Positions 1-11,150 of a stretch of 64,000 nt of DNA are shown here, in pieces. The first letter of the stretch is position 1. Every line of letters starts with the position of its first letter. Made by a program: the position numbers and the translations under genes. The notes beneath the pieces are model-generated. The model was not told the DNA's origin, did not search any database, and saw nothing but the letters and a program-made list of their open reading frames with translations. This stretch comes from Halopseudomonas litoralis (GTDB lineage: Bacteria > Pseudomonadota > Gammaproteobacteria > Pseudomonadales > Pseudomonadaceae). The DNA lies in assembly GCF_900105005.1 (NCBI RefSeq), contig NZ_LT629748.1:1674001-1738000 (forward strand), written 5' to 3'.

Positions 1-1861
1 TGGATGATCGCGCCATGGATTCCGCGCCGGCGTTGGTGGTCAACACAATGATGGCATTACGAAAATCCGCCTTGCGCCCATTGTTGTCAGTCAGTGTGCC
101 ATGATCCATGACCTGCAGCAGCAGGTTGAACACTTCCGGGTGGGCCTTCTCGATTTCGTCGAGCAACAGAACGCAATGCGGGGTCTTGTTGATAGCCTCG
201 GTGAGCAGCCCGCCCTGGTCAAAACCGACGTAGCCCGGAGGCGCGCCGATCAGCCGAGAGACGGTATGTCGCTCCATGTATTCAGACATGTCAAAACGAA
301 TCAACTCCACCCCGAGACTCTTGGCTAACTGGCGAGTCACTTCAGTCTTGCCCACCCCTGTAGGGCCGGAGAACAGGAATGACCCCACCGGTTTATCGGC
401 CGACTTCAGCCCCGCACGCGACAGCTTGATTGCCGTGCTCAGGGCGCCGATGGCTTGATCCTGACCGAAAACAACCAGCTTCAGATCGCGCTCGAGGTTC
501 TTCAGCTGTTCCTTGTCGCTGGTGGATACATGTTTTGGCGGGATCCGCGCGATTTTGGCGACAATAGCTTCGACTTCGGCGACGTCAATGCATTCGGGGC
601 GCTCGTTCTTTGGCTTCAGGCGCTGATAGGCACCCGCCTCGTCAATGACGTCAATCGCCTTGTCCGGCATATGCCGGTCATTGATGTACCTATCGGCCAA
701 CTCGGCGGCAGCCTTCAGCGACTCGTCGGTATAGCGAATGCTGTGGTGGTCCTCGAAGCGGCTGCGTAGACCCTTGAGAATCTGAATGGTATCGCTGACC
801 GAAGGCTCGATGACATCAACCTTCTGGAAGCGTCGGGCCAACGCACGATCCTTCTCGAAGATGCCGCGAAATTCCTGGAAGGTGGTCGAACCGATGCAGC
901 GGATCTCGCCGGACGAGAGCAACGGCTTGAGCAGGTTGGACGCATCCATAACCCCACCCGATGCCGCACCGGCCCCGATGATGGTGTGGATCTCATCGAT
1001 AAACAGGATAGCCTGGGGCCGCTTCTTCAGCTCCTTGAGCAACGCCTTGAAGCGCTTCTCGAAATCCCCACGGTATTTGGTCCCTGCCAACAATGCACCG
1101 AGGTCAAGCGAATAGACGACCGCCTCGTTGAGGATATCCGGTACTTCGCCGTCAACGATGCGTTTGGCCAGCCCTTCGGCAATGGCGGTCTTGCCCACCC
1201 CGGCCTCGCCGACCAGCAGCGGGTTGTTCTTGCGCCGGCGCACCAGAATCTGGGCTACGCGCTCGACTTCAGAGGCGCGCCCCACCAGCGGATCGATCCG
1301 CCCGAGCCGTGCCTGCTCATTCAGATTACTGGCGTAGGACTCCAGCGGATTGTTGGATGCAACCGCTTCGCCCGCCTCCTCGTCCATGCTCTCCGGATCG
1401 ACCTGCATGCCTTCATTGTCGTCGGCCACCTTGGAAATGCCGTGGGAGATGAAGTTGACAATATCGATTCGCGCAATATGTTGCTGCTTGAGGAAGAAGA
1501 CTGCCTGGCTTTCCTGCTCACTGAAGATCGCCGCCAGGACATTGGCCCCATTGACTTCGCCCTTGCCCGAACTCTGCACATGAAATACAGCACGCTGCAG
1601 AACGCGCTGGAAGCCTAGCGTAGGCTGGGTTTCACGTTCATTATCCTGAATGGGGATCAGCGGCGTGGTGGAGTCGATGAACTCCGCCAGGTCGCGCCGG
1701 AGCCGGTCCATGTCCGCACCGCAGGCGCGTAAGACCGCGAGCGCAGCCTGATTATCGAGCAAGGCGAGCAACAAATGCTCAACTGTCATGAATTCGTGGC
1801 GTTTGCTGCGAGCATCCTTGAACGCCAGGTTCAGGGTGATCTCCAGATCTCTATTAAGCAT
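1..1861 (-). CDS. clpA: ATP-dependent Clp protease ATP-binding subunit ClpA (C-terminus cut by window edge)
   Basis: ClpA is the AAA+ unfoldase that feeds substrates, including N-degron proteins brought by ClpS, into the ClpP peptidase. The ATG on the complementary strand begins [11 protein letters not shown], and about 620 codons are visible. The Clp N-domain occupies roughly residues 1-145. AAA module 1 follows, with Walker A GEAGVGKT and Walker B LFIDEIH. Module 2 has Walker A GPTGVGKT and LLLDEIE before the frame leaves the window. The family is about 755 residues, so roughly the last 135 are missing. clpS lies immediately upstream on the same strand, the usual pairing. Identification is very secure. 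Confidence 0.97.
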   Translation of the reverse strand, partial: MLNRDLEITLNLAFKDARSKRHEFMTVEHLLLALLDNQAALAVLRACGADMDRLRRDLAEFIDSTTPLIPIQDNERETQPTLGFQRVLQRAVFHVQSSGKGEVNGANVLAAIFSEQESQAVFFLKQQHIARIDIVNFISHGISKVADDNEGMQVDPESMDEEAGEAVASNNPLESYASNLNEQARLGRIDPLVGRASEVERVAQILVRRRKNNPLLVGEAGVGKTAIAEGLAKRIVDGEVPDILNEAVVYSLDLGALLAGTKYRGDFEKRFKALLKELKKRPQAILFIDEIHTIIGAGAASGGVMDASNLLKPLLSSGEIRCIGSTTFQEFRGIFEKDRALARRFQKVDVIEPSVSDTIQILKGLRSRFEDHHSIRYTDESLKAAAELADRYINDRHMPDKAIDVIDEAGAYQRLKPKNERPECIDVAEVEAIVAKIARIPPKHVSTSDKEQLKNLERDLKLVVFGQDQAIGALSTAIKLSRAGLKSADKPVGSFLFSGPTGVGKTEVTRQLAKSLGVELIRFDMSEYMERHTVSRLIGAPPGYVGFDQGGLLTEAINKTPHCVLLLDEIEKAHPEVFNLLLQVMDHGTLTDNNGRKADFRNAIIVLTTNAGAESMARSS

Positions 1862-1895
1862 ACTGCCCCCTCATCATGCGACTCTGGTCGCTTTA

Positions 1896-2258
1896 TTACG
1901 CATCGCGTTCTATCTGACACATCAATGGGTGCTGGCATTCCCTGGCATATTCATTCACCTGGGCAGCCTTGGTTTCGGCAACATCCCGTGAATAGACCCC
2001 ACAAACCGCTCTGCCCTCAGTATGGACCCTCAGCATGATCTGTGTAGCCTTTTCCCGATTCAGCATGAAAAAGGTTTCCAGAACCTCCACGACAAAATCC
2101 ATCGGTGTGTAGTCATCATTGAGCATGATGACCTGATAGCGTGCGGGCGGCTGCAGTTCCGGCTTCCCGGTCTCGACCGCCAGGCCATCATCTTCCTCGT
2201 GCTCCGGTTGACCGGGGCTTTGCATAAAAGTTGGTTGAATTTCCATCGTTGCAAACAT
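1896..2258 (-). CDS. clpS: ATP-dependent Clp protease adaptor protein ClpS
   Basis: ClpS is a small adaptor that binds N-degron substrates and delivers them to ClpA. The core is clear: [20 protein letters not shown], then the [14 protein letters not shown] segment and a C-terminal helix. The N-terminal tail is acidic and variable, as in the family. The start is uncertain: an in-frame GTG lies at 2270 and ATGs at 2258, 2246 and 2225, none with a convincing ribosome-binding site. I chose 2258, giving 120 residues, close to the roughly 122 of P. aeruginosa. It ends 34 bases before clpA, so the two are probably co-transcribed. cspD is divergent. Confidence 0.93.
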   Translation of the reverse strand: MFATMEIQPTFMQSPGQPEHEEDDGLAVETGKPELQPPARYQVIMLNDDYTPMDFVVEVLETFFMLNREKATQIMLRVHTEGRAVCGVYSRDVAETKAAQVNEYARECQHPLMCQIERDA

Positions 2259-2462
2259 CTTATGTGTCACTGGTGGATATGAGGCTACAGGTAAAATGTG
2301 CGCTGGTACACAGCTTGCCAGCTCTCAACTTGACTTATAGCGATTCAATGTTAATAAGTGTAACAAGCGTGATACGCAGGCGTTGTCCAGGCTGCCATGC
2401 GACACGTGAGGACGTACCGGGATCACTACCCATAGAGTATGGGGACAGCAGAGGAATGCAGT

Positions 2463-2726
2463 ATGGAGATAGGTAAGGTCAAATGGTTCAATAATGCCAA
2501 AGGCTATGGTTTTGTCGTGGCCGATGGTCGCACTGAAGACCTTTTTGCCCACTACTCAGCTATCCAGATGGATGGGTACCGAACACTCAAGGCAGGCCAG
2601 CCTGTACAGTTCGACATCATCCAGGGCCCAAAAGGCCTGCATGCAGTCAATATTCAAGCCGTTGGTGAGGCTGTGCGCAAGTCAGCTGAAGTAACGGAGG
2701 CGACTGAAATGGAGATAGTTGTTTAA
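2463..2726 (+). CDS. cspD: cold-shock-domain protein CspD
   Basis: This 87-residue protein carries one cold-shock OB-fold domain, with RNP1-like KGYGFV and RNP2-like DLFAHYS motifs that bind single-stranded nucleic acid. The divergent position next to clpS-clpA is the conserved location of cspD, whose E. coli product is a stationary-phase inhibitor of replication. The C-terminal extension beyond the 70-residue domain also fits CspD rather than CspA. The start at 2463 follows AGAGGA at good spacing. An upstream in-frame ATG at 2439 would only add a tail unlike the family. Confidence 0.92.
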   Translation: MEIGKVKWFNNAKGYGFVVADGRTEDLFAHYSAIQMDGYRTLKAGQPVQFDIIQGPKGLHAVNIQAVGEAVRKSAEVTEATEMEIVV

Positions 2727-2774
2727 CTGAGATACCTGCCCGCGTGTGTCCTCGCTGTACCGGGCATTTTCATG

Positions 2775-2804
2775 CACACAAGCCGGCATTTGCCGGCTTG
2801 TGTG
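2775..2804. terminator. hairpin between convergent cspD and icd
   Basis: A perfect 14-bp inverted repeat (CACACAAGCCGGCA and its complement) with a 2-base centre lies between the cspD and icd stops. On the plus strand it is followed by TTATTG, a weak U tract. It probably ends cspD transcription and may also limit icd read-through. Confidence 0.75.
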
Positions 2805-2827
2805 TTATTGCCTGCCTGATGTTGCGA

Positions 2828-4084
2828 TTACATTGCAGCGATCAGGTCATCACCAAACTCGGAACACTTGCGCAGCGTGGCGCCATCCATCAAGCGTTCA
2901 AAGTCATAGGTAACCGTCTTGTTGGCGATAGCGCCTTCGGTACCCTTGATGATCAGGTCTGCAGCTTCTACCCAGCCCATGTGACGCAGCATCATTTCAG
3001 CGGACAGGATCAGTGAGCCCGGGTTCACTTTATCCTGGCCTGCGTACTTGGGGGCTGTGCCGTGGGTCGCTTCGAACATGCCGATCGAGTCGGACAGGTT
3101 GGCACCCGGTGCGATGCCGATGCCGCCCACTTCCGCGGCCAGCGCGTCGGACAGGTAGTCACCGTTCAGGTTCAGGGTAGCGATAACGTCATACTCGGCC
3201 GGGCGCAGCAGGATCTGTTGCAGCATGGCATCAGCAATGGCGTCTTTCACCACGATGTTCTTGCCGGTGTTGGGGTTCTTGAACTGCATCCACGGACCGC
3301 CGTCCAGCAGCTCGGCGCCGAACTCGTCACGAGCGACTTCATAGCCCCAATCCTTGAAGGCACCTTCGGTGAACTTCATGATGTTGCCCTTGTGCACGAT
3401 GGTCACAGAGCTGCGATCGTTGTCCACTGCATACTGCAGCGCTTGGCGAACCAGACGCTTGGTGCCTTCCTGGGAAACCGGCTTGACGCCGATACCGCAG
3501 TTTTCAGTGAAGCGGATCTTGGTAACACCCATTTCCTCGGTGAGGAACTTGATTACCTTCTCGGCTTCCGGGGAGCCAGCCTTCCACTCAACGCCAGCGT
3601 AGATGTCTTCGGAGTTTTCACGGAAGATCACCATATCAACGTCGCCGGGGTTCTTGACCGGGCTAGGTACGCCGGTGAACCAGCGCACTGGGCGCTGACA
3701 GACATACAGGTCCAGCTGTTGACGCAGAGCAACGTTCAGGGAACGGATGCCTCCGCCTACCGGTGTGGTCAGCGGGCCTTTGATGGAAACGACGTAGTCC
3801 TTGACTGCGTGCAGGGTTTCTTCAGGGAGCCAGGTGTCCTGGTCGTAGACCTGAGTGGCCTTTTCGCCGGCGAAGACTTCCATCCAGGAAATCTTGCGCT
3901 TGCCACCGTAGGCTTTTTCCACGGCTGCATCGACGACTTTCATCATGACCGGGGAAATATCAACGCCGATACCATCGCCTTCGATAAAAGGGATGATCGG
4001 GTTGTCAGGAACATTCAGGGAAAGGTCGGCGTTAACGGTGATTTTGTCGCCGCTTGCCGGCACCTGGATCTTTTGGTATCCCAT
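2828..4084 (-). CDS. icd: NADP-dependent isocitrate dehydrogenase
   Basis: Icd oxidatively decarboxylates isocitrate to 2-oxoglutarate in the TCA cycle and competes with AceA, encoded near 11-12.7 kb, for isocitrate. The 418-residue length fits the dimeric E. coli-type enzyme. Visible features are the N-terminal IEGDGIG, the segment RSLNVALRQ holding the serine that AceK phosphorylates in relatives, the metal-binding NLNGDYLSD region, and [17 protein letters not shown], whose Lys-Tyr pair marks NADP specificity. In P. aeruginosa a monomeric idh lies beside icd; none is present here. Two RccR-like palindromes lie upstream, at 4171-4185 and 4275-4289. Confidence 0.97.
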   Translation of the reverse strand: MGYQKIQVPASGDKITVNADLSLNVPDNPIIPFIEGDGIGVDISPVMMKVVDAAVEKAYGGKRKISWMEVFAGEKATQVYDQDTWLPEETLHAVKDYVVSIKGPLTTPVGGGIRSLNVALRQQLDLYVCQRPVRWFTGVPSPVKNPGDVDMVIFRENSEDIYAGVEWKAGSPEAEKVIKFLTEEMGVTKIRFTENCGIGVKPVSQEGTKRLVRQALQYAVDNDRSSVTIVHKGNIMKFTEGAFKDWGYEVARDEFGAELLDGGPWMQFKNPNTGKNIVVKDAIADAMLQQILLRPAEYDVIATLNLNGDYLSDALAAEVGGIGIAPGANLSDSIGMFEATHGTAPKYAGQDKVNPGSLILSAEMMLRHMGWVEAADLIIKGTEGAIANKTVTYDFERLMDGATLRKCSEFGDDLIAAM

Positions 4085-4170
4085 TTTTGACTCCGTTGTG
4101 TGTCGTTGTCAGTGAAGATCCGGATGATTGACCCGGATCGGAAGAATACGGTTCTGGTGGACCGCATTGT

Positions 4171-4185
4171 TGTAGTTTTCCTACA
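4171..4185. promoter_or_regulatory. RccR-type 15-bp operator, icd-proximal
   Basis: TGTAGT, three bases, then CCTACA: one mismatch from the TGTAGT-N3-ACTACA palindrome reported as the short RccR site in Pseudomonas. It is 87 bases upstream of the icd start. HexR, a close relative of RccR, is the main alternative binder. Confidence 0.55.
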
Positions 4186-4274
4186 TAAAGTCACGTACTT
4201 TCTATCTGTGTCTGGCTTTCCACCGCAGAAAACTGCCTATCGAGGGCCGTCTACCGGAGATGACCGGAAGGTTT

Positions 4275-4289
4275 TGTAGTGAGACTACA
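4275..4289. promoter_or_regulatory. RccR-type 15-bp operator, perfect palindrome
   Basis: TGTAGT-GAG-ACTACA matches the short RccR operator exactly, and a further ACTACA half-site lies at 4295-4300. It sits in the 360-base divergent region between icd and nudJ, 191 bases upstream of icd and 156 upstream of nudJ, so either gene could be the target. The second site nearer icd favours icd. I see nothing else recognisable in this intergenic stretch apart from the nudJ ribosome-binding site. Confidence 0.6.
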
Positions 4290-4444
4290 TTTGCACTACA
4301 GCCTTCTGCGTCACAGCTTATGGCGGCTCCTGCCATCCTAGTCTTTTTCTACTCCAAATCCAGCCCCAGTCGCAATAGACCAACGAGGCATTCACCAGGC
4401 CCGCCGTTTACGGTAACCTATCGGGCCTGAATCAGGAGTCCTTC

Positions 4445-4879
4445 ATGCGCTTTTTACCCCACGTTACCGTCGCCACCATCGTTGAAGATCAAGGGCGGTT
4501 TCTCATGGTTGAGGAAGTCAGCCACGGCCGTGTCGTATTCAATCAGCCTGCCGGGCATTTGGAAGCCGACGAAAGTCTTATAGAAGCCGCCCGGCGCGAA
4601 ACGCTGGAAGAAACCGCCTGGACAGTTGAGATAACCGGGCTTACCGGCGTTTATCTGTTTCGCGGCGAGAACGGCGTCACCTATCAGCGCACCTGCTTTA
4701 CCGCACTGCCGGTGGCGCATCAGCCAGACCTGACGCTGGATGAAGGCATCCTCTGTGCCCACTGGCTGACACTCGATGAGATCGAGGCCAGACGGGCCGA
4801 GTTGCGCAGCCCGATGGTGCTGGAGTGTATTTTCGATTACCTGAATAAACCGCGGTATCCACTGGATCTGATTCGTTGA
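4445..4879 (+). CDS. nudJ: Nudix hydrolase, NudJ-like (nucleoside tri/diphosphatase)
   Basis: This 144-residue Nudix hydrolase has its Nudix box at residues 37-59, reading [20 protein letters not shown] with Ala where the final Gly of the consensus is usual. E. coli NudJ hydrolyses nucleoside tri- and diphosphates and HMP pyrophosphate. The order nudJ-mnmA-hflD-purB is the same in E. coli and Pseudomonas, which supports the name. AGGAG precedes the start. It ends one base before the mnmA ATG, so the two are translationally close. Confidence 0.88.
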   Translation: MRFLPHVTVATIVEDQGRFLMVEEVSHGRVVFNQPAGHLEADESLIEAARRETLEETAWTVEITGLTGVYLFRGENGVTYQRTCFTALPVAHQPDLTLDEGILCAHWLTLDEIEARRAELRSPMVLECIFDYLNKPRYPLDLIR

Positions 4880-4880
4880 G

Positions 4881-6008
4881 ATGAATATTCAAGCCAAAAC
4901 ACCCAGCCAGACCCGGGTTATCGTCGGCATGTCCGGCGGGGTCGACTCCTCCGTCTCTGCAGCTCTTCTCCTTGAACAAGGCTATCAAGTGGAAGGTTTG
5001 TTCATGAAGAACTGGGATGAGGACGACGGCACCGAATACTGCACCGCCATGGACGATCTGGCGGACGCGCAGGCGGTGAGTGATCGGCTGGGCATCAAGC
5101 TGCATACGGCGAACTTTGCCGCCGAGTATTGGGATAATGTGTTTGAACACTTCCTGGAAGAATACAAGGCTGGCCGCACCCCGAACCCCGATATCCTCTG
5201 TAACCGGGAAATCAAGTTCAAGGCGTTTCTCGACTACGCTCTGATGCTGGGCGCAGATCTGATCGCCACCGGACACTACACCCGCCGCGCCGATCGCGCT
5301 GGTCAGACACTGCTGCTGCGCGGTGTGGATACCAACAAGGACCAGAGCTACTTCCTGCATGCCGTCGGCGGCGAGCAGATTGCCCGCACACTGTTTCCCG
5401 TCGGTGAACTGGAGAAGCCTGAGGTCCGTCGTATCGCCGAGAAGTACCAACTGGCCACAGCGCGCAAGAAGGATTCCACCGGTATCTGTTTTATCGGTGA
5501 GCGGCGTTTCAGTGACTTTCTCAAGCAATACTTACCCGCCCAGCCCGGCGATATCGAAACCACCGACGGCCAGGTCATCGGCCGCCACCACGGCCTGATG
5601 TACCACACCATCGGTCAGCGTCAGGGCTTGGGGATTGGTGGCCTGCAAGGGGCAAATGACGATCCCTGGTATGTGCTGCGCAAGAACCTGGAACGTAATG
5701 TATTGATTGTCGGTCAGGGCAATGAACATCCCTGGCTGTTTTCCAGTGCATTGCGCTGCTCCGGAATATATTGGGTCAATCCCGTCGAGATTACCGAACC
5801 CATGCGACTGACGGCCAAGGTGCGCTATCGCCAAGCCGACCAAGCCTGCACCATCGAGCCCGCAGCAGACGGCTATCTGATCCGCTTCGATGAACCTCAG
5901 AGGGCGGTGACGCCCGGTCAGTCCGTGGTGCTGTATCAGGACGAAGTGTGCTTGGGCGGTGGCGTTATCGAACAGGCGATTCCCGCCTTTGAAGAGGGCG
6001 CCGCATGA
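4881..6008 (+). CDS. mnmA: tRNA-specific 2-thiouridylase MnmA
   Basis: MnmA adds sulfur to U34 of the tRNAs for Lys, Glu and Gln, using ATP activation and a persulfide. The 375-residue protein shows the PP-loop SGGVDSS near residue 18, catalytic Cys107 in NPDILCN, and the persulfide Cys203 in GICFIGE. Length and motifs match the bacterial family throughout. The stop overlaps the hflD start by four bases (ATGA), indicating translational coupling in a nudJ-mnmA-hflD unit. Confidence 0.97.
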   Translation: MNIQAKTPSQTRVIVGMSGGVDSSVSAALLLEQGYQVEGLFMKNWDEDDGTEYCTAMDDLADAQAVSDRLGIKLHTANFAAEYWDNVFEHFLEEYKAGRTPNPDILCNREIKFKAFLDYALMLGADLIATGHYTRRADRAGQTLLLRGVDTNKDQSYFLHAVGGEQIARTLFPVGELEKPEVRRIAEKYQLATARKKDSTGICFIGERRFSDFLKQYLPAQPGDIETTDGQVIGRHHGLMYHTIGQRQGLGIGGLQGANDDPWYVLRKNLERNVLIVGQGNEHPWLFSSALRCSGIYWVNPVEITEPMRLTAKVRYRQADQACTIEPAADGYLIRFDEPQRAVTPGQSVVLYQDEVCLGGGVIEQAIPAFEEGAA

Positions 6009-6625
6009 CGCTTACAGAAGAACAGGTGTTGGCGCTGGGCGGGATATTCGAAGCGGCACTGCAGGTCGACAAGCTGGCCCGCAGCGGTCAATACAGCGAA
6101 GGCCCTGTCGGCTGTCTGATACAAAGCATCTTCGAGCGTTCACCGGATGACACCCTCGGTGTTTACGGCGGCTCTCACCACCAGATTCGCGGCGGACTGC
6201 AAGCCGTTGGCTCCATGCTCGATCGCGATACTGCAGCTCTGCAGCGGGACGCGCTGCGCTATGCGATGAATCTCATAGCGCTTGAACGGCAATTGGCCAA
6301 GCGCGACGACATGCTGGCCGTACTGGGTCAGCGGTTGGATCGCGCACAGCAGCAGATCGGTCATTTCGGATTGCTGCATGAGAATGTCATGGCTTCGCTG
6401 GGGAGTGCCTACCAGGACACCTTGAGCACGCTGCGCCTGCGCATCCAGGTGCATGGTGACATGCGTCATCTGCAGCAGCCAGACACCGCCAACCGCATCC
6501 GCGCCCTGCTGCTTGCCGGCATCCGCTCCGCGCGTTTGTGGCGGCAACTGGGCGGGCATCGCTGGCAGCTGCTGTTTTCCCGGGGCAAGCTGCTTGAAGC
6601 GACCCGAACAATCCTGAATAGCTGA
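6005..6625 (+). CDS. hflD: high-frequency lysogenization protein HflD homolog
   Basis: HflD is a peripheral inner-membrane protein, known in E. coli for binding lambda CII; its ordinary cellular role is unclear. The 206-residue, largely helical sequence and its position between mnmA and purB identify it. The N-terminal half has the family features [10 protein letters not shown] and the [14 protein letters not shown] region. It has no signal peptide and no obvious transmembrane segment. It overlaps mnmA by four bases. Confidence 0.93.
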   Translation: MTLTEEQVLALGGIFEAALQVDKLARSGQYSEGPVGCLIQSIFERSPDDTLGVYGGSHHQIRGGLQAVGSMLDRDTAALQRDALRYAMNLIALERQLAKRDDMLAVLGQRLDRAQQQIGHFGLLHENVMASLGSAYQDTLSTLRLRIQVHGDMRHLQQPDTANRIRALLLAGIRSARLWRQLGGHRWQLLFSRGKLLEATRTILNS

Positions 6626-6715
6626 CGGTCCGGTATAACATCGCCACGCTGGCCGGGCAGACCAAAGCCTCTCAGGATGGTGTATGATTTGCGGCTTTCA
6701 GCCAGCCTTTTATGA

Positions 6716-8095
<1,380 letters not shown>

Positions 8096-8103
8096 TCTGC
8101 GAT

Positions 8104-8130
8104 CCGCGCTCGGCTTCCTGCCGGGCGCGG
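8104..8130 (+). terminator. imperfect hairpin after purB
   Basis: CCGCGCTCGGC, a 5-base loop and GCCGGGCGCGG pair with one mismatch directly after the purB stop. The following GTCTGTTTGC is only mildly T-rich, so this may be a weak terminator or attenuator before roxA. Confidence 0.45.
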
Positions 8131-8182
8131 GTCTGTTTGCCCCTTGCTGTCCCTTCTGTAGCATTTTCATTCCGAGGCCATC

Positions 8183-9355
8183 ATGCCCTTCTCCGTCACC
8201 ACCCTGCCAGGCGGCATGTCCGCCGATGTATTTCTCCGGGATTACTGGCAGAAAAAGCCGCTGCTGATCCGCCAGGCGTTTCCAGACTTCGAAAACCCAT
8301 TGACGCCAGATGAGCTTGCCGGCCTGTCGCTGGAAGGCGAAGTGGAATCACGCATTGTCCTGGAACAGGGTGCGACGCCGTGGGAACTGCGCCATGGCCC
8401 TTTCGACGAAGACACCTACAAGACCCTGCCGGAAAAGGACTGGACGCTACTGGTACAAGCGGTGGACCAGTTCGTGCCTGAGGTCGCCGAGTTGCTGCAG
8501 GCGTTTCGCTTCTTACCCAACTGGCGAGTTGACGATGTGATGGTCAGCTATGCCGCGCCGGGCGGCAGCGTCGGCCCACATTACGACAACTACGATGTGT
8601 TCCTGTTGCAGGGTCACGGCCAACGGCGTTGGAAGGTCGGCCAACCCTGCAATCCTGATAGCCCCCTGCAGGAACATCCGGACCTGCGCATTCTCCGTGA
8701 TTTCGAGCAGCAGGAAGAGTGGGTTCTGAGGCCCGGCGACATGCTCTATCTGCCTCCAGGCCTGGCCCATTACGGCATCGCCGAAGATGACTGCATGACC
8801 TATTCGATCGGCTTCCGTGCCCCCAGCCATGCCGAAGTGCTTGCCCATTTCAGTGATTTTCTCGGTCAGTATCTGGGCGATCAGCAACGTTACAGCGATG
8901 CTGGAATGAGTACCCCTGACGACCCCGCACAAATCGACGAGCAGACTGTTGAGCGGCTGCAGAATCTCATTCTCGAGCTGGTGCACGACAAAGAGGCGCT
9001 AGGCACCTGGCTCGGACGCTTCATGACCGAGCCCCGCTATCCGGAGCTGATTGAAGCGCAGGAGCCTGACGAGGAAGTGCTGACCGAAGCACTGGATAAT
9101 GGATTTGGCCTGATACGCAATGCCAGCGCCCGGCTGGCTTGGCGCCAGGAGCAGGACCAATACCTGATGCTGTTTGCCTGCGGCGAACATTGCCTGCTAC
9201 CAACCCGTCTGCGACCACTGGTGCAACTGATCTGCAATCGGGAATACCTGGACGCAGATCAATTGCAGGATTGGCGTCAGGATGCCGAAGCCATGCAGTT
9301 GTTACAGCAGTTGCTAGCCAAGGGTGACCTGCTGCTGGAAGGTAACGATGAATGA
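8183..9355 (+). CDS. roxA: ribosomal oxygenase RoxA/YcfD, 50S L16 arginine hydroxylase
   Basis: RoxA is a JmjC/cupin-fold, Fe(II)- and 2-oxoglutarate-dependent oxygenase that hydroxylates an arginine of ribosomal protein L16 in E. coli. The 390-residue protein has the iron-binding triad visible as His133 and Asp135 in GPHYDNYD and His196 in PPGLAHYG. Winged-helix and dimerisation regions make up the C-terminal 150 residues. It lies between purB and a GNAT gene whose start overlaps its stop by 8 bases, so the two are coupled. Length and motifs are typical. Confidence 0.92.
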   Translation: MPFSVTTLPGGMSADVFLRDYWQKKPLLIRQAFPDFENPLTPDELAGLSLEGEVESRIVLEQGATPWELRHGPFDEDTYKTLPEKDWTLLVQAVDQFVPEVAELLQAFRFLPNWRVDDVMVSYAAPGGSVGPHYDNYDVFLLQGHGQRRWKVGQPCNPDSPLQEHPDLRILRDFEQQEEWVLRPGDMLYLPPGLAHYGIAEDDCMTYSIGFRAPSHAEVLAHFSDFLGQYLGDQQRYSDAGMSTPDDPAQIDEQTVERLQNLILELVHDKEALGTWLGRFMTEPRYPELIEAQEPDEEVLTEALDNGFGLIRNASARLAWRQEQDQYLMLFACGEHCLLPTRLRPLVQLICNREYLDADQLQDWRQDAEAMQLLQQLLAKGDLLLEGNDE

Positions 9356-9785
9356 AGTCGACATCCGTGTGGCGGAGTGGCGCAGTACCAACGCGCTGCG
9401 TGACATCCGCCAGACGGTATTCATCGACGAGCAACATGTGCCGCCGGAGTTGGAATGGGACGCAGAAGACGCGCGCGCGACGCACTTTCTGCTGACTGTT
9501 GAGCACGCACCGGTCGGCACCGCCCGTTTGCTACCGGATGGGCACATCGGCCGCGTCGCCCTTCTCTCCCAGGCCCGCAGCAAGGGCCTGGGCCAGCAGT
9601 TGATGCGCGCCGTCATGGCCTACGCCCGGCAACAGGGTATGGCGCGCCTGCAGCTTTCAGCGCAAACGCATGCCCTCGGCTTCTATAGCCAACTGGGCTT
9701 CGTCACCTGCTCGAATGTCTATCCCGAGGCCGGCATTCCCCATCAGGACATGAGCTGGGAGCCAGCAACCTCCGACCCCAGCTGA
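9348..9785 (+). CDS. GNAT family N-acetyltransferase
   Basis: This 145-residue single-domain GNAT enzyme transfers an acetyl group from acetyl-CoA to an unknown amine. It has the N-terminal VFIDEQHVPPELEWD segment seen in ElaA/YitI-like proteins, strand 4 with IGRVALLSQ, and the pyrophosphate-binding loop read as RSKGLGQQLM near residues 80-88. It ends with the GFYSQLGF segment. The start at 9348 follows GGAAGG and lies inside the end of roxA. P. aeruginosa carries a GNAT gene in the same stretch upstream of aceA. The substrate cannot be told from sequence. Confidence 0.88.
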   Translation: MNEVDIRVAEWRSTNALRDIRQTVFIDEQHVPPELEWDAEDARATHFLLTVEHAPVGTARLLPDGHIGRVALLSQARSKGLGQQLMRAVMAYARQQGMARLQLSAQTHALGFYSQLGFVTCSNVYPEAGIPHQDMSWEPATSDPS

Positions 9786-9872
9786 CACCTGCTGCCCTGG
9801 CGCGAAGACAGCCGCCCGCGCACAGGTCACTTCAGATGCTAAACTCAGGTTCGGTAACGAGGAGATCGCGCC

Positions 9873-10694
9873 ATGAACCTGCGAACCATGCTGGCAACGC
9901 TTGTCACTCTCGCGCTTGCCATCTGTTCTCTCCAGCTCGCTGCAGCGCCGAGAACCGAAGTCATTCCTCTGGGCTACAGCATGGCAGAAGACATGGTGCC
10001 GGTAATACAGCCCATGCTCCGCGCTGACGAACGCGTTTCCGCCTACGGCAATCAGTTGATCATCCGTGCCGAACCAGAGCGGCTGCAGGAGATTCGCGTA
10101 TTGCTTGCGGATCTTGATCGCCAGCCGGCAAAATTGCGTATCACGGTCAGCAACGCCGGCAGCGCGCTTGGCACCCAGAGTGGTTATCGTTTGGACGGAC
10201 GCCTGGAGACCGGCTCCGGCGATATCGTCGTCGGCCACGCCCGTGGCAACAACCAGGCCCGTATCATCCGCCGCGAAACCCGCGGCGCGAGTGATGGCGC
10301 GCGGGTGATCACTGCCAACGAAGGCTATCCCGTGCTGATCCAGACAGGTCAACGGGTTCCTCTGACCAGCACCTCAACCAATATCTACGGCCAAGTGGTC
10401 AATCAGACCGAATACCATGATGTGACCTCCGGCTTCTATGCCACCGTACGCCTGAGCGGCGACGTCGCAACCATCAGCCTGAGCGCCAATAATGATCGGA
10501 TGCATCCCGCCGGGAATGATGTGATCGATGTGCAACGAACCGACACCGTCGTCACCGCGCGCTTGGGTGAGTGGGTCACCATCGGTGGCTTCGATGATAC
10601 TGAAAGCCAGCGCAGACGAGACATAGGCAGGCGCACTACCACCCGCAGCTCACAACAACAGAGCGTTCGCTTGATGATTGAGCGCCTCGATTAG
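9873..10694 (+). CDS. short secretin-like periplasmic/outer-membrane protein, function unknown
   Basis: The 273-residue protein has a signal peptide (cleavage near Ala24-Ala25). Residues 28-90 then resemble a secretin N-domain: the PLGYSMAEDMVPVIQPML repeat, a central YGNQLIIRA strand, and VLLADLDRQPAKL. The C-terminal half, with a TVVTARLGEWVTIGGF segment and a Ser/Gln-rich tail, resembles the end of the secretin core, but the full barrel and gates are too long to fit in it. No pilus or secretion genes flank it. It may be a stand-alone secretin-domain protein conserved in Pseudomonas; I assign no function. A plausible ribosome-binding site (GAGGAGA) precedes the ATG. Confidence 0.75.
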   Translation: MNLRTMLATLVTLALAICSLQLAAAPRTEVIPLGYSMAEDMVPVIQPMLRADERVSAYGNQLIIRAEPERLQEIRVLLADLDRQPAKLRITVSNAGSALGTQSGYRLDGRLETGSGDIVVGHARGNNQARIIRRETRGASDGARVITANEGYPVLIQTGQRVPLTSTSTNIYGQVVNQTEYHDVTSGFYATVRLSGDVATISLSANNDRMHPAGNDVIDVQRTDTVVTARLGEWVTIGGFDDTESQRRRDIGRRTTTRSSQQQSVRLMIERLD

Positions 10695-10708
10695 GCTTTG
10701 TTGGAGTT

Positions 10709-10736
10709 TTGTAGTGTTTTATTAATTTCACTACAA
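10709..10736. promoter_or_regulatory. RccR-type 28-bp operator upstream of aceA
   Basis: TTGTAGTG, a 12-base AT-rich linker and CACTACAA form a perfect 8-bp-arm palindrome of 28 bases, the length I recall for the aceA RccR site in Pseudomonas. It ends 5 bases before the -35 of a sigma-70 promoter. Confidence 0.65.
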
Positions 10737-10741
10737 TGACA

Positions 10742-10770
10742 TTGACTTCTGTTTTCTTAAACTGCATTAT
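10742..10770 (+). promoter_or_regulatory. predicted sigma-70 promoter of aceA
   Basis: TTGACT at 10742-10747, a 17-base spacer and CATTAT at 10765-10770. Transcription from about 10777 would give aceA a leader of roughly 370 bases. I see no known riboswitch in that leader; it has small stem-loops only, and no convincing gene. Confidence 0.6.
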
Positions 10771-11150
10771 TGCCCCGCTCCCGCTAGCCAGAGCCCCTTA
10801 ACAGGGTCTCCGGATGTTTGCCTGAACCTAAGGCAGCATCTGTGTCTTAACAGCCCACAAGGCAGTTCGACGAGGTTGCGACTGGAACGAAGTTGTCCTG
10901 AGGGACGGGGAAGCGATTTAAACGTAGCAGCTTGCATGACCCGGAAGTGGTTGCATGTTCTGCCGAGCCAATCAGCTTGGGCAAAGTGCGCCAACCAGCT
11001 CATCGACTGTTCGTCACTCTCCTATCTTCATGTCATTCTTCAATTCAGTCACTGTTTCGACGCACTGCGGAGTGCCGCAACCCAGGCTCTGGCTGGTGGG
11101 TTCGGGGTCGACTAACGTCAGAACCAAACGCAAACTTTGAAGGATTGACC

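Noticed and set aside
2095-2120. TGTAGT match inside clpS
   Set aside because: Single half-site within coding sequence without a partner.
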